Of a DNA stretch of 64,000 bases, positions 20,389-31,585 are shown piece by piece. A model generated the notes under the pieces. It made no database searches. It worked only from the letters and a program-made list of their open reading frames with translations, and had not been told where the DNA came from. Every line of letters starts with the position of its first letter. Positions within the stretch are counted from its first letter, which is position 1. The stretch is from the NCBI GenBank assembly GCA_033032865.1, contig JAWHQI010000239.1:4026501-4090500 (forward strand), written 5' to 3'. This DNA is from Dactylorhiza incarnata (lineage: Eukaryota > Streptophyta > Magnoliopsida > Asparagales > Orchidaceae). A program made the translations under genes and the position numbers.

Positions 20389-21918
20389 ATAATTGGAACA
20401 GCCTCCCTGTTACATAGAATATAGCAGTAGGTCCGGCCGGGACCCCACACCATATTAAACGAACAGAAGAGCGCATTACTTAATTAGTTTCAAATAGTTT
20501 ATAAGACAACCATTCGAGCACCCAGAGTCACACAACAGAAGCATTTATTCATTTAAGGTCAAACCAGTTCATAACTTGTCCACTTTAGCAACTAGGAATG
20601 AAAATACAACAAAGTTTGTATAAAATGTTTACATCAAAAGTGGCTTCCAAACATCGACACGCAGGCCAGCCACACATGAAAAAAAGTAAACAAAACACTT
20701 TGGCCTTCGAGGGCCAGCAATGCTCAGCAGCTGGGGTTCCACCCCGCTATTTCCCGCTCGTCTCGCCGGGACCTGTGCAATCAAATCCACCAAAGAGTGG
20801 GAAAACAATTAACCGGTCATCTTTAGCTGACCAAGATTATAATGACCCCACCGCATTCCCGGGGCGGTGGTACTCCTTCCCTGCAGGCAAGAGTTAGCAG
20901 CATATATACACATATATCCGCAATCAATACCAGCGTAGGAATTCACAGTCGTCCGCTTCGTGCTCTCAAGGCACACTTTGGCATACTCCCCGAGTTACGC
21001 CTCCACGCTAAGTCTTATTTCAACATAGACAACTATGAGCTTTACTGTCAGGACTGCCTCATCCTACAGTTCCTTTTCCCAAAATTCCCTTAGTGAAACG
21101 GAGGTGCGACCTCATCACTGACTGGCAAAGGGACGGGTTCGGTTCAGCTTTGCCCGTGCTCATTCCACTGGGTAAATTAACTACTCGACGCGGGTACGGC
21201 TTCCCCTTGTGCCCGTTACACGAAGCTAGGCTCTCCAAGCCCTTCAGCTTCTATTATGCACACCCAGTGCTACACAGGCTTCACTGGTTTCGACCAGGAG
21301 CTAACGCCAGCATTACGGTTAACGCTGGGCGTTAACTAACAAAACCTAGTTCTGCTAACTTTTTCTATGTATTTTCTGGGAAACCCCTCCAGAACTCCTT
21401 GCAGCACGCCTCAGTACTCAGAACCCGAAAAACACAGCATATAACACAGAGTTTTCTCTGGCTCGCAACAAGCAATAAACATCACCAATCCAGACTAACC
21501 TGTCCAGATGTGCTTCACATAGCATGCCTATGTCCGTACGTCAAATACGGACTTGATATGCATTTCCTGTGGTGATAACATTAACCCACCGAAAGAACCC
21601 ATCTACTAATTAGTAGAAGTCTTCCAAATAATACGCAAATCAAAGGACACGCATGTCTAAGGATTAGGGAGGAGAATCATTACCCTCGGTGCTCATTTCG
21701 GTGCCATAGAACTGAGATTGCACAAGCTGGAATTTGCTGAACCAATTGTCTCTCCATGAAGTCGACGATGGCACAAGCACGCAAGAATCTCCTTCGCAGA
21801 TTTTCTCTCAGCTCAACGAACGGCTAGTCCAAAATGACCTCCTTCCTTCTGATCTCGACTTCCTTGCCTTAGGAAAGAGACTGAAATCAGACTTAAGAAG
21901 GGAAACTGAACTTGGCTG

Positions 21919-21931
21919 CCTTATATATTTT
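21919..21931 (-). promoter_or_regulatory. TATA box and adjacent palindromic word
   Basis: Minus-strand AAATATATAAGG. Directly upstream (minus) are TAACGCTGCCGTTAGC (about 21937-21952) and AACGCCGGGCATT (about 21957-21969). The other LTR repeats this at 28689-28735. Confidence 0.7.
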
Positions 21932-22059
21932 CTTAGCTAACGGCAGCGTTAGCACCAATGCCCGGCGTTCGCCCTAAGGCGGTATGGCTGATCTTATCCA
22001 CAACCTATTAATGGATCGATGGGAGAGCTACCGACGGCGCTAATGTCGGCGCTATCTCC

Positions 22060-22303
22060 CGTCGATCGGGTTGCGGTCCCGTTGATCGGGTTGTTGTCCC
22101 GTCGATCGAGTTGTGGTCTCGTCGACTCGTCGATCAACAACAAGAGACCTACCGCCGGCACTAGCCCTAGAGCCTGGCGTTATCACCCGTCGATCGGGCC
22201 TTGATCCTATCGATCGACTCCTGATCCCTTCGACTCATCGACGATACGCATAAGTCCTCTCGAGTTACTACCGGCATTTGCCCTAGCGCCTGGCGTTAGC
22301 TCT
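22060..22303. promoter_or_regulatory. GTCGATCGGG and GCCTGGCGTTA word cluster
   Basis: CCCGTCGATCGGGTTG occurs with variants at about 22058, 22079, 22100 and 22190, interleaved with CGCCTGGCGTTAG-like words at about 22170 and 22289. This lies in U3, between the LTR start (22354) and the TATA box. The right LTR has the same set at 28830-29072. Confidence 0.75.
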
Positions 22304-22439
22304 AAGGCTTCATAACATTTTGAATTCAGTGCACTTGAAAACTGGGGTCTTACAATTCTCTCCCCCTTAAAGAAATTTCATCCCGAAATTTGCACACTGC
22401 AAAGAAACATACAGATACAAAATATAACTTATACCTCAA

Positions 22440-22650
22440 CATAACAATTCGGGGGCTCGTCACGCATAGTTTGCTCACGCTCCCATGGAAGCTCCTCACG
22501 ACCGTAATAATTCCAATGACTTTGATTATCCTGATCAGTTTATTCCGTTGCTGCTTGACATCAGCATCTTCGATGCAAATAGGCGTGACCATCGCCTTCA
22601 GCCCATCATCGACCGGCACTTGATTTGCCACCAGCACCTGGCTAGGCTCT
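22440..22650 (-). pseudogene. Chromodomain remnant of minus chromovirus
   Basis: Minus-strand residues ICIEDADVKQQRNKLIR are followed, after a one-base frame change, by YYGREELPWEREQTM. This matches the tail of chromovirus integrases (IEDRDVKQLRNK, then GREEATWERE), a histone-reading chromodomain that steers integration. It lies about 60 codons after the integrase core frame is lost, directly before the polypurine tract. Confidence 0.75.
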
Positions 22651-22961
22651 GGCACAGCTTTCCTTAGCACAGAGATGTGAAACACATCATGAAAACCGCT
22701 CTGTTATGTCGAAAGAGTGAGCTGATAGGCAGCTTCACCAACACGCTCTAGTATCAAAAATGGGCCAAGGAATCGCGGACTCGGATTTTTCAAGCATCGA
22801 ATCCTTGACACTCCCTCGAAAGTCTTGATCTTGAGATACACCAAGTCGCCCACGGCGAACTCAACATCTCTATTTTTGGCATTGTAGATTTTTGCCTACC
22901 TATCTTGCACCACCAACAATTGCTCCTGGATTGTTCAGATAGCTGAATTCACATCTTCTAC

Positions 22962-23993
22962 TTACTTCCGCTTAAACAGCTTCGTCTCGCCTATCTCCGA
23001 CCAAGCCAAGGGAGTACAGAAAGCTCTACCATAGAGGGCCTCAAAGGGCGCCATCTTTATACTTGCTTGAAAGCTGTTATTGTAAGCAAATTCGATCATG
23101 AACAATTGATCTTCCCACTTTTTACCGAAGTCCAGGACGCACATACAGAGCATATCCTCCAAAGTTCTATTAGTACGTTCAGTCTTTCCATCTGTTTGAG
23201 GGTGGAAGGCAGTACAAAACTTCAACTTTGTACCCAACAACTGGTGGATTAGCCTCCAATCTATGGAAGTAAAGCGCCCATCTCGGTCACTTACGATGCT
23301 TCGTGGTCGTACAATGTTATCAACGTATAGCTTTGCTAACCGTTCCACTGAATTGTCTCGTCGGTTTGGAATAATGTGGTCTACCTTCATCAAGCGATCC
23401 ACGATCACCCAAACAACATCATTCCCACCCTGCGATCTCGGCAAACCGTGCTCGAAATCCATAGAAATGTCATCAAATTTCCATTCCGGAATAGGCAACG
23501 ACTTCAGGAACCCACCAGGTTTCTGACATATGGCCTTCACAAGTGCGTAAGGTTTACACTTTGCCACGTAAAGTGCGATGTCCTTCTTCAAACTTGGCCA
23601 CCAAAACAGCCTTTTCATATCTTGGTACATTTTTGTGCTCCCCGGGTGAATTGAGTACTTTGTAAAACTTGCCTCGTACATCAATTCCTCCCGCAATTTG
23701 CCCACATTTGGGATGCACAATCGACCGTCTTTCCACATAAGACCGTTGTCCAACACAAACTCTGCAGCAGACCCATCCCCAATCTCTTCCAAGTAACAAT
23801 GCATGCTCGTATCAAGCTCCAGGGCCTGTCGTATCCTGTCTGCGAGGTTGTATTTCACCTCCATCCAGTTTAAGCACGCACTCGCACTAGAACTCCTCTC
23901 TACACAGGAGATCTCTAAGGCTTCCAAGTCATTGATCAGACGCGAATCATACATTTGAATCCAGCTGGCCTGCGCAGAAGCTCTCTGACTCAA
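22962..23993 (-). pseudogene. Chromovirus integrase
   Basis: An open stretch of 343 codons. The N-terminal zinc region is damaged: SIHPGSTKMY is present, but the Cys pair reads CKPYALVK where CxxC is expected, and the first His is lost (EASFTKY). The catalytic Asp, Asp and Glu are visible in [15 protein letters not shown] and TDGKTERTNRTLEDML. Compared with the sister copy at 43160-43230, four residues are missing just before RSIVSDRD. The C-terminal part ends after ALYGRAFCTPLAWSEIGE. Frame open but probably inactive. Confidence 0.9.
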
Positions 23994-23999
23994 AGCATC

Positions 24000-24545
24000 T
24001 GCGATGACATTTCCCTTCCCGGGAGTATAGTGTATCTCGAAAGTGTAGTCCCCAAGGAACTCAATCCACCTTCGTTGTCGTATATTGAGCTATTTCTGAT
24101 TTAGCAGATACTTTAGGCTCTTATGGTCTGTAAAGATATCAACCTTCCTGCCGTACAAGTAGTGCCGCCATAATTTTAGAGCGAAGATCACGGACGCCAA
24201 CTCCAAGTCGTGGACCGGATAATTCCGCTCATGCACTTTCAACTGGCGAGAGCCATAAGCTATCACTTGACCATTCTGAAGAAGTACGGCCTAAGCCGCT
24301 CCATGATGCATCGTTGCATATTTCATAGCCTTCTGTACCACATGGCAAACACAAGATTGGTGTCATGGTCATACGACTCTTTAACTCCTCCAAAGCTCGT
24401 GCACACGCTGGGGACCAAACGAACTTCTTATCTTTCCTTGTCAAGGTTGTGAGAGGAAGAGCAATCCGTGAAAAGTTCTCCACGAAGCGCCGATAGTAGC
24501 CGGCAAGTCCAAGGAAACTTCTGACTTCTGCTACTGTCGTCAAAA
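24000..24545 (-). pseudogene. Chromovirus RNase H and thumb region
   Basis: Minus strand. SFLGLAGYYRRFVENFSRIA and [11 protein letters not shown] (24229-24543), then in shifted frames [27 protein letters not shown] and YTPGKGNVIADALSQRAS toward 24000. These are the Ty3 RNase H landmarks. A stop near 24090 and a frameshift near 24300 break it. Confidence 0.85.
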
Positions 24546-25330
24546 TGGGTCACTCCTGGATAGCAACTATCTTCGTCGGATCCACTGCGATACCCTCACC
24601 ACTAACCACATGACCAAGGAATGCCACTGAGGCTAGCCAAAACACACATTTGGAGAACTTGGTATATAGCTAACTCTGTCGCAGGGTCTCCAAAACTACG
24701 CGTAAATGAATCGCGTATTCTTCTTCAGATTGAGAGTATACCAGAATATCGTCAATAATGACGATCACAAACCGGTCAAAGCACTCTCTAAAGGTCCTAT
24801 TCATCAAATCCATGAACATTGATGGCGCATTCATCAGTCCAAACGACATCACAGTAAACTCGTAGTGCCTATAGCGGGTACTAAATGCCGTCTTGGGAAT
24901 GTCGCACTCCTGAATCTACAACTGGTAGTAGCCAGACTTAAGATCCAACTTTGAATACACCGTTGATCCGACTAGCTGATCAAACAAGTCATCGATTCGA
25001 GGAATAAGATGCATAGACGCACACTTCCGTCCTTCTATTTCACAAAGAGGACCGGAGCACCCCAAGGGGATGAACTTGCGCATATATAGCCTTGCTCTAC
25101 AACTCCAATAACTAAACCTTCAACTCCGCCATCTCCTTTGGCGCAATCCGATATGGAGAGCGTGACACGGGATTGGCACCTGGCACCAGCTCTATTGTGA
25201 AGTCAATCTCTCGCTGAGGTGGCACCACAGGAAGATCTTTAGGAAACACATCAGGATACTCTGAAATAATAGGAACGTCACTCAGACTGGGTTGAGGCTT
25301 TGTAGCCCCCACAAGCACAAAACACAATTC
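24546..25330 (-). pseudogene. Chromovirus reverse transcriptase, broken
   Basis: Minus strand. Starts with EYPDVFPKDLPVVPPQREIDF and [13 protein letters not shown] (25112-25327), then frames interrupted by stops, then [18 protein letters not shown] and the catalytic [16 protein letters not shown] (24670-24852), with IIDD in the YxDD position. The sequence linking the two blocks (24853-25111) carries stops in each frame. Confidence 0.88.
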
Positions 25331-25770
25331 TGTGCCCCTGCCGAACTTCCTTGACTACTTGGAAACATCTTGCTTGATCCACGCAAACTAGCAAATGTAG
25401 TCCCACACTCGGTATTCCACCCTAGTGTGACCTCCTTAGAAGTGCAATCAATGTAGGCATGTTGCGCCGACAGCCATTCCATACAAAAGATCATATCGAA
25501 CTTCGAAATCGGCAGTATCAGTGCTTCCAAATCAAAATCTTGTCTTCTGATTCGTACCTTTACAACGCAGCCTCGATCCGCACGCATTAAACACCCATTG
25601 GGTAGCATCACAACTAACCTTTCCTTTATCAAATACGAAGGCACTCCAAGTTGTTGTATGAAGGCCTCCGATGGAAAGGAATGCGAAGCTCCCGTATCAA
25701 ACAGTGCTCTCTCCGGAGAGTTAAATATTAGGACAAAGCCTAATACACATAAGGTTAACAAGCAATGCAC
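25282..25770 (-). pseudogene. Chromovirus aspartic protease
   Basis: Minus strand, open 162 codons. ALFDTGASHSF is the retropepsin active site; DMIFCMEWLSAQHAYIDC follows about 70 residues later (the usual I.GMDWL..H.A.IDC block, with Met for Asp in GMDWL). Upstream the frame is disrupted where gag should join it. Confidence 0.88.
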
Positions 25771-26912
25771 AAGGTATGAAGTATAAAAAGCAACAAAAGT
25801 TGTATACTAACGCATATCTGTCACTTTGCTTTATGGCCTCCTGCTGGCCAAGATTATACACCCTAGGCTGGGCTGGAGCGGCATGGGATGCGGTTGACTC
25901 CACCGCCTTTCCTTTCTCCGTTGTCTTCCCTTTCTGGGAGCCGCTGCGACATTCACAAGCATAATGCCCCGTCTTACCACAGTTATAACAGATGAGTGGG
26001 CCTCGCCTAGTCGTCACTCCCGATACTGCAGATTGAGCTGACCTAGAAGGTCTCACTATTTTCCTCCATTTGCCTTCCTCAGGCCTCACAAAGCTCGGTA
26101 CTTTGAAATTTTGATTTACCACAGCCAAGTCCTTTCTATTTTGGGACCGCTTCATGTCCTTCTCCAAAGAACGAGACATATTGACCGGGGTCATAAACCC
26201 TTGTGTCAATGGCCCCGACAGAAGGATCCTCAATTCTTCTCGCAGACCTTCGTAAAACTGATTAGTCTTACGAACTTCATCTGCAAAAGTCACGCCTGCG
26301 TACCTACCCAACCGGGTAAACTCGTGCAGATAGTCATCAATCATGCTATCACCTTGAGTTATACGGTTGAACTGATTCTCCATCTCAATCTATTGAGCGG
26401 GTGGGAGATATCGCGCCAAGAACATTCTCGAAAACTCTTCAAAAGAGATGTTTGTCAGCTGCCTTCCTGCTAGCTGATGCAACTCCAACTCGTCGCACCA
26501 CAGCTGCGCCTCCCCATCAAGAAGGAAGGTTGCTAATGTAACCTTCTGACCTTTCTCCGTATCAGTGGCCTTCAACGTTTTTCTCACTCTCGATAGCCAA
26601 TCCTCAGCTTGAGTCGGGGATCCTGCCACCGTGAACGTCGGAGGGTGCAAACTCAAAATGTACTGCAGGTGTTGTTCCAGAGATCTTCGTGCCCTCACTA
26701 GCACTGGTCTTTCGACCACAGGTTCAGCTGCCATAACCGGCACCGGAGCCACCCCGAGGGTAGGAGTCTGTCCAGGGACATGCCCTCCAGGTTGTGTAGT
26801 GAACAAAGCAAACACCGCTTTAGCAACCATCCTCATTGTCTCAGCAGAAGGAGGAGTAGGCACCTCAGCTAGTGCACTGCTCGTAGTCTAACGCGGGGGT
26901 CCAGACGGCCCC
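25771..26912 (-). pseudogene. gag: Chromovirus gag with zinc knuckle
   Basis: Minus strand in two same-frame pieces (26863-26390 and 26383-25721) separated by TAG. The gag domain reads AEDWLSRVRKTLKATDTEKG, FLLDGEAQLWCDELE, then EFTRLGRYAGVTFADE and QFYEGLREELRILLSG. A single zinc knuckle CYNCGKTGHYACEC (CX2CX4HX4C) lies near 25980-26000. It builds the particle and binds RNA. The true N-terminus may lie upstream of the listed start. Confidence 0.9.
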
Positions 26913-27149
26913 ATGCCACCCCCAGCCGCCTATACATGTGCACAAAACACACTTAGTGACTAAGAGATAACAAGGATCAACAAAGGAACACACAAGTTCC
27001 ATCACAATGCAACAATCATACTTGTAATTCATTCCTAAAGTGGACAGTTTCTGGTTATTTACATGTCTTAACGGCGACGCACAAATGTGCTCACCACCCC
27101 TTAATAGAATTCGACCACGAATTCAGAAGGAAAAGGAACGAGACCAATA

Positions 27150-27162
27150 GCTGATACCAATT
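27150..27162 (-). other. Primer binding site, initiator-Met type
   Basis: Minus-strand AATTGGTATCAGC directly after the 5' LTR. Matches TGGTATCAGAGC at its core. Confidence 0.85.
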
Positions 27163-29125
27163 TATAACACCCTCCCTGTTACATAGAATATAGCATTAGG
27201 TCCGTCTGGGACCCCGCGCCATATTAAACGAACAGAAGAGCGCGTTACTTAATTAGTTTCAAATAGTTTATAAGACAACCATTCTAGCACACATAGTCAC
27301 ACAACGGAAGCATTTATTCATTTAAGGTAAAACCAGTTCACAATTTGTCCACTTTAACAACTAGGAATGAAAATACAACAAAGTTTGTTTATAAAATGTT
27401 AACATCAAAAGTGGCTTCCAAACATCAGCATGCGGGTCGGCCACACATGAAAAACAGTAAACAAAGCAGTTTAGCCTTCGAGGGCCAGCAAAACTCAGCA
27501 GCTGGGGTTTGACCCCGCTATTTCCCGGTCGTTTCGTCAGGACCTGTGCAATCAAATCCACCAAAGAGTGGGAAAACAACCAACCGATCAGCTTTAGTTG
27601 ACCAAGATTATAATGATCCCACCCCATTCCCGGGGCGGTGGTACTCCTTCCCTGCGGGAAAGAGTTAGAGCATATATACACATATATCCACAATCAACAC
27701 CAGTGTAGGCATTCACATCCGTCCGCTTTGTGCTCTCAAGGCACACTTTGGCATACTCCCCGAGTTATGCCTCCACGCTAAGTATTATTTCAACTTAGAC
27801 AACTATGAGCTTTACTGTCAGTATCACCTCATCCTACAGTTCCTTTTCCCAAAATTCCCTCAGTGAAACGGAGGTACGACCTCATCACTGACTGGCTAAG
27901 GGACGGGTTCAGTTTAGCTTTGCCCGTGCTCATACCGTCCGATAAATTAACTACTCGATGCAGGTACGGATTCCTCTTGTGCCCGTTACTCAAAGTTAGG
28001 CTCTCCAGGCCCTTCAGCTTCTTCTGTGCACACCCAGTGCTACACAGGCCTCACTGGTTTCGACCAGGAGCTAACGCCAGCATTACCGTTAATGCTGGAC
28101 GTTAGCTAACAGAACACAGTTCTGCTAACTTTTTCCGGGTATTTTCTGGGAAACCCCTCCAGAACTCCTTGCAGCACGCCTCAGTACTCAGAACCCGAAA
28201 AAATACACCTTATAAGACGGAGTTTTCTCCGGCATGCAACAAGCAATAAACATCACCAATCCAGACCAACCTATCTAGATGGGCTTCACACAACATGCCT
28301 ATGCCCGTACCTCGAATCTGGGCTCTATATGCAATTCCTGTGTGGATAACATCAACCCACCGGAAGAACCCATCTACTAATTAGTAGAAGTCTTCCAAAT
28401 AATATGTGAATCAAAGGACGCACATGTCCAAAGATTAGGGAGGATAATCGTTACCCTCAGTGCTCATTTTGGTGCCATGGAACTGAGATTACACCGGCTG
28501 GAGTTTGCTAAACCAGTTGTCTCTCCACGTAGTCGACGATGGCACAAGCACGCAAGAATCTCGTTCGCAGATTTTCCCTCGGCTCAACGAACGGCTAGTC
28601 CAAAGTGACGTCCTTCCTTCTGATCTCGACTTCATTGCCTTAGGAAATAGACTAAAATTGGACTTTAGAAGGGAAACTGAACTTGGTTGCCTTATATATT
28701 TTCTTAGCTAACGTTGTCGTTAGCACCAATGCCCTGCGTTAGCCCTAAGGTGGTACGACTGATCTTATCCATAGCCGCTTAAGGGATCAATGGGAGAGCT
28801 ACCACAGGCGCTAATGTCGGTGCTATCTCCCGTTGATCGGGTTGCGTTCCCATTGATCAGATTGCGGTCCCGTCGATCGGTTTGTGGTCCCGTCAACTTG
28901 TCGATCAACAACAAGAGACCTACCGTCGGCGCTTGCCCTAGCGCCCGACGCTATCACCTTTCAATCGGGCCCTTATACCATCGATCGACTCCTGATCCCA
29001 TCGACTCGTCGACGATACGCATAAGTCCTCTCAAGTTACCACCGGTGTTAGCCCTAGCGCCTGACGTTAGCTCTAAGACTTCATAACATTTTGAATTCAG
29101 TGCACTTGAAAATTGGGGTCTTACA
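27163..29125 (-). repeat. Chromovirus 5' LTR
   Basis: 1963 bp; pairs with 20394-22354. Contains the same words and TATA (minus, 28689-28701). Confidence 0.93.
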
Positions 29126-29164
29126 ATAATAATCTTAATTGTCTGGATTGTGATCCCTCAAAGC

Positions 29165-29174
29165 CTTTTTATAG
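29165..29174 (-). promoter_or_regulatory. TATA box
   Basis: Minus-strand CTATAAAAAG, followed on the minus strand by GCTTTGAGGGATC. Confidence 0.6.
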
Positions 29175-29332
29175 AAACATCTACCAATGGATAGGAATAA
29201 AGAAGTTTTACTTAATTAAGGCCTTCTAGTAGAAATTCCCTGATTGGAGCATCAGATAGTGGATTTCAAATTAAATTTTAAGCTAAGGCATAATTCCCAA
29301 CTATCTTCTCGCGCCTTGCATATATAGAAATA

Positions 29333-29561
29333 TTCTGGACGATATACACTTCTAGATGATACAAGCTGTCTGGACGATATAAGCCTTTTGGATGATATTG
29401 GCATTCTGGATGATACAAGCCTTCTAGACGATATAAGACTTATGGATGATACAAGCCTTCTAGACGATACAAGCCTTCTAAATGATACAGCTCTTCTAGA
29501 CGACATATCTCTTTTAGACGATACAACTCTTATAAATGACACATATCTTCTATACGACAGT
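29333..29561. repeat. 18-bp minisatellite, about 13 copies
   Basis: Units of TTCTAGACGATACAAGCC with substitutions. As the period is six codons it produces a repeating LLDDTS-type frame on the plus strand; this is not evidence of a protein. Confidence 0.9.
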
Positions 29562-29809
29562 GTACTTAGCCAATATTATGAGATGAATCATATCTGGCTG
29601 ATGTGGCCATGATCTAGCCGACATAGAATTTTGTTCATCGAGATCAACTAGTCGATACAATTGTTAGCATCAAAAATGTACCAAGTCCACACTTGCTCAA
29701 GCTGAAGAGTGAGGAGGAAAAATTATTGGGTGGTCGGTTACTTTATGCCGCGAGTAAAGGAGTAAGAGAGGGAGAACGGAGATGGCCGCGAGCAGGAAAG
29801 TGGTCGCCT

Positions 29810-29952
29810 GAGATTGCTGGAAGGAGCCGAGATCGCTGGAAGGAGGCGAGATTGCTAGATGGAGGCGATATTGCAGGAAGGATGCGAGATCGCTGGAAGG
29901 AAGCGAGATCGCTAGAAGGAGATGAGATCGTTGGAAGGAGCCGATATCGCCT
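29810..29952. repeat. 19-bp minisatellite, about 7.5 copies
   Basis: Units of GAGATCGCTGGAAGGAGGC with substitutions, in register throughout. Confidence 0.9.
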
Positions 29953-30156
29953 GGCATATCGCTAGGAGGAGGGAGAGGTCATCGCAGTCTCAGAAATCGA
30001 GACTGCTCAGACCACAAGCTGGAGGCTGGAGTCGCCCAAAAGTTGTTTTCTGAGTACCCCCTCCCCTCTATTTTTAGGCCCGAGGGCCTGCCCAAATGGG
30101 CATGTCTAAGAATAATTGGCTGGCTGGATTTGATGAGATTGCTTGTTGAGATCACC

Positions 30157-30414
30157 GAGACCGCTGGGAATGCTTGGCAGGCTAAGACTTCTAGGAAGGC
30201 TAAGATTGTCGGGCAGGCTGAGACCGCTGGGCAGGCTGAGACTACCTGACATGCTGAGACTGCTGGAGACCACCGGAGACCGCCTAGCAGGCTGAGATTG
30301 TCGGAGACCTCCTGAGACCACCAGGCAGGCTGAGACCATCGGAGACCGCCAAAGACTATTGGAGACCTCCTGAGAGCTCTTGGCAGGATGATACAATCAG
30401 AGACCGCCTGATAT
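30157..30414. repeat. 18-bp minisatellite, degenerate
   Basis: Units of GAGACCGCTGGGCAGGCT, some extended to about 20 or 38 bp by inner duplication (GGAGACCACC, GGAGACCGCC). Unrelated in sequence to the 18-bp array at 29333. Confidence 0.8.
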
Positions 30415-31585
30415 GTTCAGTACCCATTTCAGGCACTACGAGTTCATGGTCATATTGTTCAGTCTTTCAAATGCGCCGTCGATATTCATGGACTTGATGA
30501 ATAGAATGTCTTGAGAGTGCTTGGACCGATTTCTGATCATCTTCATCGACGACATATTGGTATACTCTCAGTATGAAGAGGAGCATGTAGAGCATTTGCA
30601 CACAGTTTTGAGCACCTTTAGGAGGAGTCAACTTTATGCCAAGTTCTCTAAGTGCGAGTTTTGACTATCATCAGCGACGTTCCTAAGTCATGTTGTTAGC
30701 GGTAAGGGAATAGCATTCGATTCTTCAAAGATAGTGGCAATCTGAGAGAGGTCTGTGTTGAAAAACGTGGAGGAAGTCTGAAGTTTCTTAGGACTTGCCG
30801 GCTATTAAGGCGCTTCGTGGTGAACTTTTTGAGGATTACACTTCATCTCACTAAGTTGACTAGGAAAGATTAGAAGTTCATTTGGATGTCTGAGTGCACA
30901 CGAGCTTTTGAGGAGCTAAAGAGCCATCTGACCACGACGCCTATCTTATGCTTGCCAAGTGGTACAGAAGGCTATGAGATATAGAGTGACACCTCAGGGA
31001 GCAGCTTGGGTTGCATCCTAGTGTAATTTGAAAGTGTGATTGGGTATGGATCCTATCAGTTGAAGGTACTTTAGAGGAAATACCCGGTCCACAACTTGGA
31101 GTTTGCGGTCGTGGTATTTGCTCTTAAGCTATGGCGTCATTACCTTATGGCATAAAGATTGACATATTTATAGACCAGAAAATCCTAAAGTGCCTGTTAA
31201 ATCAGAAGGAGTTGAACATGCGGCAGAGGAGGTGGATGGAATTCATTGGGCACTACACCTTTGATATTCGTTTCACTCCTGGGAAGGAAAATGTTGTTGC
31301 ATACGCGTTGAGTCGGTGGGGTCCTGGCAAGAAATTTGGATTTTGATGTATTATGAGCATCTGAACCATGATCTAGAATCCTTGGAGATCTGTTGTGATG
31401 ATAGGAGAGCGTATACTTCAACATGCTTAAACTGGATGGAGGTTTAGTACGACCTTGCCGACCGAGTTTGACAGGCTTTGGAGCTAGATGAAAGCATGAA
31501 GCATTACAAAGCGGAGACTATGGATGGGTCTAACGCTGAATTCTCCTTCGACGATGGTCTTTTATGGAATAATGCTAGACTATGC
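30405..31585 (+). pseudogene. Plus chromovirus: RT, RNase H, start of IN
   Basis: A 5'-truncated chromovirus of the same broad type as the minus copy. Reverse transcriptase: FMVILFSLSNAPSIFMDLMN and catalytic [15 protein letters not shown] (about 30530-30585). RNase [19 protein letters not shown] (about 31096) and HYTFDIRFTPGKENVVAYAL (about 31250). Integrase start: FDDGLLWNNARL ending at 31580. More than ten stops and shifts. Everything upstream of mid-RT (gag, protease, 5' LTR) is missing. At 31581-31585 (TATGC) the LARD-like element begins; the integrase resumes at 42778. Confidence 0.88.

Larger units (their letters stand above)
20394..22354 (-). repeat. Chromovirus 3' LTR
   Basis: Plus-strand edges TGGAACAGCC and GGTCTTACA. 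Holds TAACGCC/GGCGTTA words at about 21299-21339 and 21934-21972, GTCGATCGGG words (22060-22240) and a TATA box (minus, 21919-21931). Confidence 0.93.
20394..29125 (-). mobile_element. Chromovirus (Tekay/Del type), minus strand
   Basis: Complete 8.7-kb Ty3 element. LTRs at 20394-22354 and 27163-29125 start TGTAAGACCCC on the minus strand. The target duplication ATAAT is at 20389-20393 and 29126-29130. The primer site AATTGGTATCAGC (minus, 27150-27162) is initiator-Met type and the polypurine tract AAGGGGGAGAGA (minus) lies at about 22357-22368. Gene order on the minus strand: gag, protease, reverse transcriptase, RNase H, integrase, chromodomain. About 14 differences in the first 205 aligned LTR bases show an old insertion; all genes are interrupted. 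Confidence 0.95.
29131..30404 (-). mobile_element. Minisatellite-rich LTR-like sequence, right part
   Basis: Continues 19363-20388 across the chromovirus. A minus-strand TATA box is at 29165-29174, and three different minisatellites lie upstream of it on that strand (29333-29561, 29810-29952, 30157-30414). This is the arrangement of a U3. The right limit is placed where reverse transcriptase residues of the plus chromovirus begin, about 30405. No coding domain. Confidence 0.45.

Noticed and set aside
29388..29612. Repeating LLDDTS frame
   Set aside because: An 18-bp minisatellite, six codons per unit; no start context or domain.
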